Assembly: GCA_030631455.1 (NCBI GenBank)
Contig: DAOVLC010000014.1
Location: forward strand, 1-10,943
Direction of reading: 5' to 3'
DNA: 10,943 bases
Source: Candidatus Zixiibacteriota bacterium
GTDB lineage: Bacteria; Zixibacteria; MSB-5A5; JAABVY01; JAHJOQ01
Within the stretch, counting starts at the first letter, position 1; every line of letters begins with the position of its first letter. A model generated the notes under the pieces. The model did not search any database and was not told the DNA's origin. It saw only the letters and a program-made list of their open reading frames with translations. Made by a program: the position numbers and the translations under genes. Below, one piece after another: positions 1 to 10,316 of the stretch.

Positions 1-1
1 G

Positions 2-67
2 ACCTCATCGATGGGGGTTGGAATAAAACTCGATACGCAGGATCTGTTAACGCAGCTCAGGCAGTAG
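2..67 (+). CDS. rplA: 50S ribosomal protein L1, C-terminal end (partial)
   Basis: Only the last 21 codons are in the window, ending at a TAG at 65-67. Read in the second frame, the peptide is TSSMGVGIKLD followed by a short tail (TQDLLTQLRQ). The Ser-Met-Gly-x-Gly-x-Lys-x-Asp pattern matches the conserved C-terminal end of bacterial L1, usually written STMGPGxKxD. L1 binds 23S rRNA at the mobile L1 stalk near the E site. Its position directly upstream of rplJ is the standard order rplK-rplA-rplJ-rplL, which supports the call. The Pro normally between the two Gly residues is Val here. The fragment is too short to judge more. The identification rests on this short motif and on gene order. Confidence 0.85.
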   Translation, partial: TSSMGVGIKLDTQDLLTQLRQ

Positions 68-76
68 GAATGCCTG
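58..76 (+). other. small inverted repeat over the rplA stop codon
   Basis: CAGGCA at 58-63 is the exact reverse complement of TGCCTG at 71-76, with a 7-nt loop that contains the rplA TAG. The 6-bp stem has no T-tract behind it, so it is not a terminator. It could modestly affect rplA to rplJ translational coupling or mRNA processing. A stem this size can also arise by chance. Confidence 0.3.
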
Positions 77-90
77 CAATGAGTGAGATT

Positions 91-96
91 GAGGAG
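91..96 (+). promoter_or_regulatory. Shine-Dalgarno site deciding the rplJ start
   Basis: GAGGAG ends 10 nt before the ATG at 107. A GTG at 83 is in frame but lies upstream of this site, so it cannot be the start served by it. Choosing ATG 107 also gives the usual L10 N-terminus (MPKPEKVELV). Confidence 0.75.
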
Positions 97-106
97 CCAT
101 AAAAGT

Positions 107-628
107 ATGCCAAAACCGGAAAAAGTAGAACTGGTTGCCAAGCTCAAAGAGCGAATGGAAGATTCGAGTGCGATGCTGCTGTCAGATTACGCCGGGTTGA
201 CCGTCGAACAGATGAACAAGCTGCGAAAGAATCTTCGGGAGAACGAGGTCGGGTATCTGATCGCGAAAAACACGTTACTGAAGCTTGCAGCCGAGTCGAT
301 CGGATCGGAGTACAATGAGTTGGCCAAGCATTGGAAGGGCCCCACGGCCGTTTCGTTCAGCAGCGGGGATCCAACCGTTCCGGCACGAGTGCTCTATGAA
401 TTCGCGAAGGGTAACGAGAAACCTGTTTTCAAGGCAGGTATCGTCGATGGCGTTATATACGACAGCACGCAACTCACGCAACTGGCGAAGTTGCCAACCA
501 AGGAAGTGCTTCTCGGCCGGGTCGTGGGTGCAGTTACTTCTCCGCTGACATCTTTGGTCGGGACGCTGGATGGGATAATAAGAGAGTTTATTGGCACTGT
601 GGATGCAATCGCAAAGGCAAAGGCTTAA
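107..628 (+). CDS. rplJ: 50S ribosomal protein L10
   Basis: The product is 173 residues, close to the family range (E. coli about 165). L10 anchors the L7/L12 stalk on the 23S rRNA GTPase-associated region, so it helps recruit EF-G, EF-Tu and other translational GTPases. The N-terminal RNA-binding part is recognisable from the stretch SDYAGLTVEQMNKLRKNLRE near residues 26-45, followed by the AKNTLLKLA motif. The last 35 or so residues are an amphipathic helical tail (VTSPLTSLVGTLDGIIREFI and on), where the family binds L12 dimers. I cannot tell from sequence alone whether two or three dimers bind. The ATG at 107 is preferred to the in-frame GTG at 83 because of a GAGGAG site at 91-96. Only 39 nt separate it from rplA, so it is very likely co-transcribed and there is no room for a classical L10 leader here. 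Confidence 0.98.
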   Translation: MPKPEKVELVAKLKERMEDSSAMLLSDYAGLTVEQMNKLRKNLRENEVGYLIAKNTLLKLAAESIGSEYNELAKHWKGPTAVSFSSGDPTVPARVLYEFAKGNEKPVFKAGIVDGVIYDSTQLTQLAKLPTKEVLLGRVVGAVTSPLTSLVGTLDGIIREFIGTVDAIAKAKA

Positions 629-660
629 TAAAGAGCGCTGCTTCTAAGTAACATATAGAT

Positions 661-697
661 TTTCGGGAGCGGGCATTGCCCGGAGGCACTCTCGGAG
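661..697 (+). promoter_or_regulatory. bulged hairpin in the rplJ-rplL gap
   Basis: The 105-nt gap between rplJ and rplL (629-733) contains a two-part stem. The inner stem is CGGGC (670-674) with GCCCG (678-682) and a 3-nt loop. The outer stem is CGGGAG (664-669) with CTCTCG (689-694), including one G-U pair, and three weaker pairs (661-663 with 695-697) extend it. A 6-nt bulge (683-688) lies on the 3' side. No T-run follows, so it is not an intrinsic terminator. L12 is needed in several copies per L10, so a processing or translation-enhancing role is a reasonable inference, but nothing here proves it. An SD-like GGAGG (694-698) at its 3' edge is too far from the rplL start to be its ribosome site. 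Confidence 0.45.
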
Positions 698-720
698 GAC
701 GACAAGAGAAACTGGAATTT

Positions 721-726
721 AAGGAG
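721..726 (+). promoter_or_regulatory. Shine-Dalgarno site deciding the rplL GTG start
   Basis: AAGGAG ends 7 nt before GTG 734, the ideal distance. A TTG at 728 in the same frame would leave only 1 nt, so GTG 734 is chosen. Confidence 0.8.
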
Positions 727-733
727 ATTGATA

Positions 734-1117
734 GTGGCAGATAGTGCAGTAAGTCAGGTCATTGACATGATCGAGAAAATGACCGTCATGGAGCTTGCGG
801 ACCTTTCAAAGGAGCTCCAGGATAAATTCGGTGTTTCGGCCGCGATGCCGGTTGCTGCGGCAGCCGCACCCGGAGCAGCAGGTCCTGCGGAAGCAGCTGA
901 GGAGAAGACGGAGTTTGACGTAGTTTTGACGGCTATCGGGGACAAGAAGATACAGGTAATCAAGGTCGTCCGTGAACTGACCAGTCTTGGGCTGAAAGAA
1001 GCCAAAGGAGTGGTCGACGGATGTCCCGGCGCGGTCAAAGAAGGCGTCTCCCGGGAAGATGCCGAGACAGCGAAGGCCAAGCTCGAAGAGGTTGGCGCGC
1101 AGATTGAAATCAAGTAG
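734..1117 (+). CDS. rplL: 50S ribosomal protein L7/L12
   Basis: The product is 127 residues, the usual L7/L12 size. This is the flexible, multi-copy stalk protein that recruits translational GTPases and stimulates their activity on the ribosome. The family's three parts are visible. Residues 1-38 form the helical dimerisation domain that docks on L10 ([19 protein letters not shown]). Residues 39-58 are an Ala/Pro/Gly-rich hinge. Residues 59-127 are the globular C-terminal domain, with the conserved run [21 protein letters not shown] and then [11 protein letters not shown]. Translation starts at GTG, supported by an AAGGAG 7 nt upstream. A Cys in the segment [12 protein letters not shown] sits where many homologues have Ala, a mild oddity. 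It lies downstream of rplJ after a structured 105-nt gap and is followed within 2 nt by a strong hairpin. Confidence 0.98.
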   Translation: MADSAVSQVIDMIEKMTVMELADLSKELQDKFGVSAAMPVAAAAAPGAAGPAEAAEEKTEFDVVLTAIGDKKIQVIKVVRELTSLGLKEAKGVVDGCPGAVKEGVSREDAETAKAKLEEVGAQIEIK

Positions 1118-1119
1118 GC

Positions 1120-1148
1120 GTATTCCGGGCTCAAACCACCCGGAGTAC
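1120..1148 (+). promoter_or_regulatory. hairpin after the rplL stop, possible attenuator
   Basis: GTATTCCGGG (1120-1129) pairs with CCCGGAGTAC (1139-1148) over 10 bp with one T-G wobble and a 9-nt loop. It starts 2 nt after the rplL stop. The DNA downstream (TCCATTTGC) is only weakly T-rich, so full intrinsic termination is doubtful. In E. coli, an attenuator in this same gap lowers rpoBC transcription relative to the ribosomal proteins. The matching position makes an attenuator or an RNA-end stabiliser the best guess. Confidence 0.55.
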
Positions 1149-1270
1149 TCCATTTGCTCGATAGATCAGAGGCAAGTGGTGAAGGAGTCGAAGGCGATTT
1201 GCTTATTTTCCCCGGCCCGTTCAGGATTGGCATTTGGGATGGCGAGGAAAGTGTTTCATAGCAGCAGTAT

Positions 1271-1315
1271 CGCAGCCGGTTTTATAATAATAGTGGGAAC
1301 AACAACCGCATTGCG
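1271..1315 (+). promoter_or_regulatory. irregular hairpin in the rpoB leader
   Basis: CGCA (1271-1274) pairs with TGCG (1312-1315), and CGGTT (1277-1281) pairs with AACCG (1304-1308). A small internal loop (GC opposite CAT) separates the two stems, giving nine pairs in all. The apical loop is 22 nt and AT-rich. A shorter local alternative, CCGC/GCGG at 1306-1316, competes with it. E. coli has an RNase III site between its attenuator and rpoB, and a long irregular stem here could play a similar part, but this is inference. Confidence 0.35.
1283..1288 (+). promoter_or_regulatory. TATAAT box, possible weak rpoB promoter
   Basis: A perfect TATAAT lies about 100 nt ahead of rpoB. At 16-18 bp upstream the DNA reads around AGCAGC, which does not resemble TTGACA, and there is no extended -10 TG. 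It would be a -10 element only if an activator or alternative contact made up for the missing -35. It may simply be an AT-rich loop of the hairpin around it. Confidence 0.25.
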
Positions 1316-1332
1316 GACATTTCGCTCATTGG

Positions 1333-1354
1333 CAATAGGGAGTCTATCCCGTTG
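1333..1354 (+). promoter_or_regulatory. hairpin just upstream of the rpoB ribosome site
   Basis: CAAT (1333-1336) pairs with GTTG (1351-1354), including one T-G wobble, and GGGA (1338-1341) pairs with TCCC (1347-1350). There is a single bulged A at 1337 and a 5-nt loop. It ends 16 nt before the rpoB Shine-Dalgarno site and leaves that site exposed. It might act in translational control or mRNA stability of rpoB. Support is sequence complementarity only. Confidence 0.35.
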
Positions 1355-1370
1355 AGAGAATACTTATGCG

Positions 1371-1376
1371 AGGAGG
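1371..1376 (+). promoter_or_regulatory. Shine-Dalgarno site deciding the rpoB TTG start
   Basis: A perfect AGGAGG ends 9 nt before TTG 1386. The nearby ATG at 1366 is out of frame and lies ahead of the site, so it is not the start. Confidence 0.85.
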
Positions 1377-1385
1377 GTCACCGTC

Positions 1386-5156
<3,771 letters not shown>

Positions 5157-5211
5157 GACTTGTAACAGGTCAGGCGAAAGTCGGTCCCAAAATACTAAGG
5201 AGTGAGCCCAT

Positions 5212-8200
5212 ATGGTCGATTTTATTTCGCATCAGATAAAGCGACCATCAGAGTTTTCGGCGATTAGAATCCAACTTGCTTCTCCGGATACGGTCGAATC
5301 CTGGTCACACGGAGAGGTCACGAAGCCGGAAACGATCAATTACAGAACCTTCAAGCCTGAGCGTGAAGGTCTCTTCTGCGAGCGGATATTCGGTCCTGTA
5401 AAGGACTTCGAGTGCTCGTGCGGAAAATATAAGCGTGTTCGATTTCGGGGCATTGTCTGCGACCGCTGCGGAGTCGAGGTTACTCACTCGAAGGTCCGTC
5501 GAGAGAGAATGGGGCATATCAGCCTCGCGGTGCCGGTTTCCCATATCTGGTACTTCAAATCGCTTCCGTCTCGTATCGGATATCTTGTCGATCTCAGCGT
5601 TCGGGAACTCGAACGAGTGCTCTACTACGAAGCGTACGTGATGATCGATCCCGGTAATACGTCCTACAAGGAAAAGGACATTATTACCGAGGATGAATAC
5701 CAGGAACTTCTCGAGGCCGAAAAAGAGTTCGATGCCCGCATGGGCGCGGAGGCGATTCGTGAACTGCTCAAGAAAATCGATATTGAGGATGTCTCGATTC
5801 AACTTCGCGCGCAAGTCAAGGTGGAAACTTCGGTCCAGAGAAAGAAGGACGTCCTGAAGCGTCTACGGGTAATCGAGGCCTTTAGGCAGTCGAACAACAA
5901 GCCGGAATGGATGATCTTTGACGTGATCCCGGTGATCCCGCCCGATCTGCGGCCTCTCGTGCCGCTTGAGGGAGGGAGATTCGCCACGTCGGACCTGAAT
6001 GATCTGTACAGGCGGGTTATCAATCGTAACAACAGACTGAAGAAACTGATCGAGATAAGGGCACCCGAGGTCATTCTCCGAAATGAAAAGAGAATGCTTC
6101 AGGAATCGATAGATGCGCTCTTCGACAATGGCCGGCGAACACATTCTGTCCGCGGCGATTCGAAACGGCCTCTCAAATCGCTCTCCGATCTTCTCAAGGG
6201 CAAGCAGGGACGGTTTCGCCAGAATCTGCTCGGCAAGAGAGTGGACTATTCGGGCCGTTCGGTGATCGTTGTCGGTCCAGAACTGAAATTGCATCAGTGC
6301 GGCCTTCCGAAGATCATGGCCCTGGAGCTTTTCAAGCCATTCATAATTATGAAGCTCGAGGAGAAGGGATATGTCCAGACGGTCAAGTCCGCAAAGCGGC
6401 TTGTCGAGCGGGAGAGACCGGAAGTCTGGGACATTCTCGAAGAGATAATCGGCGATCATCCGGTCCTACTGAACCGCGCACCGACTTTGCACCGCCTCGG
6501 TATCCAGGCGTTTTACCCGGTGCTGATCGAGGGGAAGGCAATTCGCTTGCATCCACTGGTATGCGCGGCGTTCAACGCCGACTTCGATGGTGACCAGATG
6601 GCCGTCTATGTGCCCCTGTCGTTCGAAGCGCAGCTGGAAGCGAAGCTTCTGATGCTGTCGACAAACAATATACTTCTTCCGTCGTCCGGCAGACCGGTCG
6701 CCACGCCGTCGCAGGATATTGTTCTTGGTCTCCACTATCTGACCAAACCAAGACCTGGCTCCAAGGGAGAGGGCTCCGTGTTTTCATCGAAAGAAGAGGT
6801 GTTGTCCGCCTTAGCGGCAGACCAGGTCGATCTTCACGCATCTATAGTTGTTCGAATAGACGGTGTGCGTGTGGAGACTACGATCGGAAGGGTCGTGTTC
6901 AATACGATATTCCCTCCTGAACTTCCGTTTTTCAACGAAACGGCTTCGAGGAAGAGGCTTGAGGAGCTCGTGCTGCATGCTTACACGGCTCTCGGAGCGA
7001 ACGGAACATCCGATTTTCTCGATAGACTGAAGCACTTCGGATTCGAATACGCGACTCTCTCCGGCACGACAGTTGCCATCGGAGATTTGGTCGTTCCGAG
7101 CGAAAAGGACGGTATGGTGTCCGATGCTGTCAAGGAAGTCAAGAGTGTTCAGAAGCTGTATGACAAAGGTGTGATAACAAACGGCGAGAGATACAATAAG
7201 GTTATTGATATTTGGACTCGGACAACTTCGGAGGTCGCCGAAGCGATGTTTCGGGGTCTCGCCGATATAGATTACGGATTTAATCCGGTCTTTATGATGG
7301 CTGACTCGGGTGCTCGTTCGTCTAAGGACCAGATCAGGCAGCTTGCGGGTATGCGTGGTCTCATGGGTAAGCCGCAGAAGAGAATTACCGGACAGATCGG
7401 TGAGATCATCGAGTCGCCAATTGTCGCCAACTTCCGCGAAGGCCTGAACGTGATGGAGTATTTCATTTCCACTCACGGCGCAAGAAAAGGTCTGGCGGAC
7501 ACTGCACTCAAGACTGCTGACGCGGGTTATCTGACGCGCCGTCTGGTCGATGTGGCGCAGGATGTGATCATCACGGAAAAAGACTGCGATACGATTCTCG
7601 GGATTTCGATGTCAGCCCTGAAAGAGGGAGAGGAAGTCATCGAATCGCTCTCGGACAGAATCCTGGGGCGAGTGGCGCTTGAAGAGATATTCGATCCCAT
7701 CACTGAAGAAACCATTGTGGAGGCGGGTGAGGAGATTGATGACGACGCGGCGGCTCGTGTCGAAGAGGCGGGAATCGATAGCGTGAGGATTCGGTCGGTT
7801 CTGACCTGTGAGACTCGCAGCGGAGTATGCGGAGCGTGCTACGGTCGCAATCTCGCTACCCGCGAGCCGATTGAACTCGGAGAGGCTGTCGGCGTGATTG
7901 CAGCGCAGTCGATTGGAGAACCCGGTACCCAGCTTACTTTACGTACTTTCCACATCGGTGGTACCGCCGACCGTATTGCGGAGCAGTCGAAAGTGCTCTC
8001 CAAGTACGCTGGCACTGTCAAGATCCTTAACAGCAAGACGATTGCCCGCAAGGACAGCATCAGAGTTGTGGTCAATCGAGAAACGGAAATGCAGATTGTC
8101 GATGAGGAGGGACGTGTTCGCGCACGTTTCAACGTGCCGTACGCGTCTGCGCTGACCGTTAAGGATGGCGACCAGGTCAACCGCGACGACACGATGTTCG

Positions 8201-9285
8201 AGTGGGACCCATACAGTAACACGATTCTGGGCGAACGGTCCGGTGTGGTCAAGTTCAGGGATATCGTGGAAGAGGAGTCTGTTCGCGAGGAACTCGACGA
8301 GAAATCCGGATTCCGTAAATGGGTGATCATCGAACAGCGTGACAAGTCCCTGATGCCAGCCATCGATATTCTCAATAAGGATGGAAAGAAGCTTGTAGCC
8401 TATTCCATTCCGACCGGAGCTCAGCTGCTGGTCAAGGACGGCGATAAGATATTCAAGGGTGATCATCTGGTGAAAATACCACGGGATATCTCGAAGACTC
8501 GCGATATTACCGGCGGTCTGCCACGAGTTGCGGAGCTCTTTGAAGCGAGGAAGCCCCGTGACCCTTCCGTTGTGACCGAGATCGACGGCGTCGTGGAGTT
8601 CGGAAAGATAGTGCGAGGAAACCAGCAGTTGCTCGTGACCGGTGAGGAAGGCGAGCACAAGGAATACCTGATCCCGCACGGCAAACACATGCGTGTTCAC
8701 GAGGGCGATGTCGTGCGCGCGGGTGAAAGACTCTGCGAAGGCGCGATCGACCCGCATGACATTCTCGGCATTCTTGGTGCGAACGCGGTGCAGGAGTATC
8801 TCGTGAATGAGGTACAGGAGGTCTACCGCCTTCAGGGCGTCAAGATCAATGACAAGCACATCGAGGTCGTCGTCAGGCAGATGCTTCAGAAGGTGAGAGT
8901 CGAAAGCGTCGGTGATACGAACTTCCTCGAAGGCGAGCAGGTAGACAAGCACAGGTTCAAAGATGAGAATGACAGAATCATCGCGGAAGGCGGTGAGCCT
9001 GCCACGTTCCAGCCTCTGCTGCTTGGAATAACGAAGGCATCGCTTTCGACCGACAGCTTCATCTCTGCCGCGTCGTTCCAGGAGACCACGAAAGTTCTGA
9101 CCGAAGCTGCTATTCACGGGAAGACCGATGACCTGAGAGGTCTGAAGGAAAACGTCATCATCGGACACCTGATTCCCGCCGGTACGGGTTTGGAGAAATA
9201 CAGGGCTATCAAGGTCATCGCTCCTGAAAAATCGGACAAGCCTTCCGATATTCAAGAGGTAGAGCTGATAGAAGAAAGCACTTGA
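5212..9285 (+). CDS. rpoC: DNA-directed RNA polymerase subunit beta'
   Basis: The product is 1357 residues. Beta' carries the catalytic Mg2+ site. The N-terminal zinc site has Cys68, Cys70, Cys83 and Cys86. The clamp coiled coil that binds sigma starts near 261 ([20 protein letters not shown]). The catalytic NADFDGDQM is at 455-463 with Asp457, 459 and 461. The bridge helix lies at about 747-782. The second zinc site is Cys792, Cys866, Cys873 and Cys876, at the same spacing as in E. coli. The trigger loop [12 protein letters not shown] ends with His914, the counterpart of E. coli H936. An insertion of about 180 residues (918-1098) follows at the position of E. coli SI3, and the chain resumes at [20 protein letters not shown]3 is typical of Gram-negative lineages. 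The ATG has an AAGGAG 9 nt upstream (5197-5202). The TGA stop overlaps the -35 box of the next promoter. Confidence 0.99.
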   Translation: MVDFISHQIKRPSEFSAIRIQLASPDTVESWSHGEVTKPETINYRTFKPEREGLFCERIFGPVKDFECSCGKYKRVRFRGIVCDRCGVEVTHSKVRRERMGHISLAVPVSHIWYFKSLPSRIGYLVDLSVRELERVLYYEAYVMIDPGNTSYKEKDIITEDEYQELLEAEKEFDARMGAEAIRELLKKIDIEDVSIQLRAQVKVETSVQRKKDVLKRLRVIEAFRQSNNKPEWMIFDVIPVIPPDLRPLVPLEGGRFATSDLNDLYRRVINRNNRLKKLIEIRAPEVILRNEKRMLQESIDALFDNGRRTHSVRGDSKRPLKSLSDLLKGKQGRFRQNLLGKRVDYSGRSVIVVGPELKLHQCGLPKIMALELFKPFIIMKLEEKGYVQTVKSAKRLVERERPEVWDILEEIIGDHPVLLNRAPTLHRLGIQAFYPVLIEGKAIRLHPLVCAAFNADFDGDQMAVYVPLSFEAQLEAKLLMLSTNNILLPSSGRPVATPSQDIVLGLHYLTKPRPGSKGEGSVFSSKEEVLSALAADQVDLHASIVVRIDGVRVETTIGRVVFNTIFPPELPFFNETASRKRLEELVLHAYTALGANGTSDFLDRLKHFGFEYATLSGTTVAIGDLVVPSEKDGMVSDAVKEVKSVQKLYDKGVITNGERYNKVIDIWTRTTSEVAEAMFRGLADIDYGFNPVFMMADSGARSSKDQIRQLAGMRGLMGKPQKRITGQIGEIIESPIVANFREGLNVMEYFISTHGARKGLADTALKTADAGYLTRRLVDVAQDVIITEKDCDTILGISMSALKEGEEVIESLSDRILGRVALEEIFDPITEETIVEAGEEIDDDAAARVEEAGIDSVRIRSVLTCETRSGVCGACYGRNLATREPIELGEAVGVIAAQSIGEPGTQLTLRTFHIGGTADRIAEQSKVLSKYAGTVKILNSKTIARKDSIRVVVNRETEMQIVDEEGRVRARFNVPYASALTVKDGDQVNRDDTMFEWDPYSNTILGERSGVVKFRDIVEEESVREELDEKSGFRKWVIIEQRDKSLMPAIDILNKDGKKLVAYSIPTGAQLLVKDGDKIFKGDHLVKIPRDISKTRDITGGLPRVAELFEARKPRDPSVVTEIDGVVEFGKIVRGNQQLLVTGEEGEHKEYLIPHGKHMRVHEGDVVRAGERLCEGAIDPHDILGILGANAVQEYLVNEVQEVYRLQGVKINDKHIEVVVRQMLQKVRVESVGDTNFLEGEQVDKHRFKDENDRIIAEGGEPATFQPLLLGITKASLSTDSFISAASFQETTKVLTEAAIHGKTDDLRGLKENVIIGHLIPAGTGLEKYRAIKVIAPEKSDKPSDIQEVELIEEST

Positions 9286-9309
9286 CAATGTTGAAGATAG
9301 GTGTATTAT
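9282..9309 (+). promoter_or_regulatory. sigma70-type promoter for rpsL-rpsG(-fusA)
   Basis: A perfect -35 TTGACA at 9282-9287 is followed after 16 bp by TATTAT (9304-9309), which matches the -10 consensus at five of six positions. The -35 box overlaps the rpoC TGA (9283-9285), so the promoter uses the very end of rpoC. Transcription should start near 9316, giving a leader of about 38 nt before rpsL. The discriminator is AT/GT-rich rather than GC-rich. It would let the str genes be made independently of the upstream rif-cluster transcript. The start site is predicted, not measured. Confidence 0.75.
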
Positions 9310-9337
9310 ATTGGTTTGTGTTGTGTTTGGAACTTAT

Positions 9338-9347
9338 GGAGATGAGG
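9338..9347 (+). promoter_or_regulatory. Shine-Dalgarno region of rpsL
   Basis: GGAGATGAGG precedes the TTG at 9354, and the nearer GAGG (9344-9347) leaves a 6-nt spacing. An ATG at 9336 is in frame but is closed by TAG at 9348-9350 after four codons (M-E-M-R), so it cannot start S12. TTG 9354 is therefore the first usable start. Confidence 0.7.
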
Positions 9348-9353
9348 TAGCAG

Positions 9354-9728
9354 TTGCCGACAATTAATCAGTTGATCCGTCACGGACGGAAGAGAATTAT
9401 AGTCAACACCAACACTCCGGCGCTGAAAGGCAGCCCGCAGAAGCGAGGCGTCTGTACGCGTGTGTATACTTCGACGCCCAAGAAGCCGAACTCGGCCCTG
9501 CGGAAGGTTGCCCGCGTAAGGCTCACCAACGGCATCGAGGTAACTGCGTACATCCCGGGTGAAGGTCATAACCTCCAGGAGCACTCGATTGTGATGATCC
9601 GCGGAGGTCGTGTCAAGGATCTGCCGGGTGTTCGGTACCACATAATTCGCGGTACGATGGACGCATCCGGTGTTGAGGATCGCAATAATGCCAGATCAAA
9701 ATACGGAACGAAGAAACCTAAGAAGTAG
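9354..9728 (+). CDS. rpsL: 30S ribosomal protein S12
   Basis: The product is 124 residues, the standard S12 length. S12 sits at the decoding centre of the small subunit and affects accuracy and tRNA selection. The N-terminus MPTINQLIR and the motif [20 protein letters not shown] are classic for the family. Lys43 and Lys88 (E. coli K42 and K87 when the initiator Met is not counted) are unchanged, so streptomycin sensitivity at this protein is predicted. Asp89 is the residue that RimO methylthiolates in E. coli and is present, within [11 protein letters not shown]. Translation starts at TTG. It is the first gene after the promoter at the end of rpoC, and rpsG begins 8 nt after its stop. No L7Ae-type gene lies between rpoC and rpsL, unlike in Bacillus. 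Confidence 0.99.
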   Translation: MPTINQLIRHGRKRIIVNTNTPALKGSPQKRGVCTRVYTSTPKKPNSALRKVARVRLTNGIEVTAYIPGEGHNLQEHSIVMIRGGRVKDLPGVRYHIIRGTMDASGVEDRNNARSKYGTKKPKK

Positions 9729-9736
9729 TTGAGAGT

Positions 9737-10207
9737 ATGCCCAGAAGGAAACAGTTACAGCGTAGAGAGCGACCGCCTGATTCTGTATATGGCGACACGA
9801 TGGTGACGTTATTCATTAGCAACCTTATGCAGAGAGGCAAGAAATCGATCGCAGAGCGGATTTTCTACACTGCGCTCGAAATAATCGAAAAGAAGACGAA
9901 CCAGAAGGGTCTGGAGGTTTTCCATAAGGCGATGGTCAACGTGAAGCCGGTACTGGAGGTCAAATCTCGTCGTGTCGGCGGAGCGACCTACCAGGTCCCG
10001 GTCGAAGTTCGTCCTGGTCGCCGTAATGCGTTGGCTATCAGGTGGTTGATCGGGTTCTCTCGCTCGCGTAATGAACATTCGTTGGCCGAAAAACTCGCTT
10101 CCGAGTTCCTGGCGGCCTCGAAGAATGAAGGCGCCTCCATTAAGAAGCGCGAGGATACGCATCGCATGGCCGAAGCCAACAAAGCGTTCGCCCACTTTAG
10201 ATGGTAG
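9737..10207 (+). CDS. rpsG: 30S ribosomal protein S7
   Basis: The product is 156 residues, the usual length. S7 nucleates assembly of the 30S head by binding the 3' major domain of 16S rRNA and contacts the E-site tRNA. The signature [20 protein letters not shown] is intact, and the C-terminus [15 protein letters not shown] is typical. The start ATG has only a weak purine-rich sequence (GAGAG) just before it and lies 8 nt after the rpsL stop, so translation is probably coupled to rpsL. In E. coli, S7 represses its operon by binding the roughly 100-nt rpsL-rpsG gap. That gap does not exist here. The longer non-coding stretch follows rpsG instead. Confidence 0.99.
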   Translation: MPRRKQLQRRERPPDSVYGDTMVTLFISNLMQRGKKSIAERIFYTALEIIEKKTNQKGLEVFHKAMVNVKPVLEVKSRRVGGATYQVPVEVRPGRRNALAIRWLIGFSRSRNEHSLAEKLASEFLAASKNEGASIKKREDTHRMAEANKAFAHFRW

Positions 10208-10230
10208 AATAAACTCTTAGACGAAAGGAA

Positions 10231-10250
10231 CCGACCAAAGAATCAGTCGG
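10231..10250 (+). other. small hairpin after rpsG
   Basis: CCGAC (10231-10235) pairs with GTCGG (10246-10250) around a 10-nt loop. It lies between the rpsG stop and the terminator-like stem before fusA, so it could be part of a larger leader fold. It has no T-run of its own. Confidence 0.35.
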
Positions 10251-10267
10251 GATCAAATCTGAGTTTC

Positions 10268-10316
10268 AGCTCTACTGTAGGTGTCGCGTGATCGATCTGG
10301 CAGTGGAGCTTTTTTT
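10268..10316 (+). terminator. intrinsic terminator or attenuator ahead of fusA
   Basis: AGCTCTACTG (10268-10277) pairs with CAGTGGAGCT (10301-10310) over 10 bp with one T-G wobble. The run of seven T at 10310-10316 begins at the last base of the 3' arm, which is the form of a rho-independent terminator. The 23-nt loop can form a few further pairs (10279-10282 with 10295-10298). It lies between two genes that are normally co-transcribed and ends 6 nt before the fusA ATG. The 3' arm contains GGAG (10305-10308), the only Shine-Dalgarno-like sequence for fusA, so the same fold would also block translation. This suggests partial termination or regulated read-through rather than an operon end. The regulator, if any, is unknown. 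Confidence 0.6.
10305..10308 (+). promoter_or_regulatory. unusually placed Shine-Dalgarno-like site of fusA
   Basis: GGAG lies 14 nt before the fusA ATG, longer than the usual 5-10 nt, and is buried in the 3' arm of the terminator stem. No better site lies between it and the ATG, where the DNA is T-rich. Confidence 0.4.

Noticed and set aside
83..106. N-terminal extension of L10 from GTG 83
   Set aside because: The GAGGAG ribosome site lies downstream of this GTG and serves ATG 107, and the extra residues are not seen in L10 proteins.
1199..1227. Possible promoter TTGCTT-N17-CAGGAT ahead of rpoB
   Set aside because: The -10 matches the consensus at only three of six positions.
754..1233. 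159-codon minus-strand frame over rplL
   Set aside because: Its low-complexity Ala/Ser/Thr-rich product mirrors the rplL hinge, and it lies opposite a certain gene.
1059..1355. 98-codon plus-strand frame crossing the rplL end and the rpoB leader
   Set aside because: It begins inside rplL in another frame, has no ribosome site, and its product looks like random sequence. The rplL-rpoB gap is better read as a structured leader.
5157..5182. Hairpin in the rpoB-rpoC gap (GACTT with AAGTC)
   Set aside because: It has only 5 AT-rich pairs around a 16-nt loop, too weak to separate from chance.
7939..9288. 449-codon open frame on the minus strand opposite the rpoC 3' half
   Set aside because: It is fully antisense to a conserved rpoC region with intact motifs, and its translation resembles no family I recognise. 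Long antisense frames arise from the codon pattern of rpoC.
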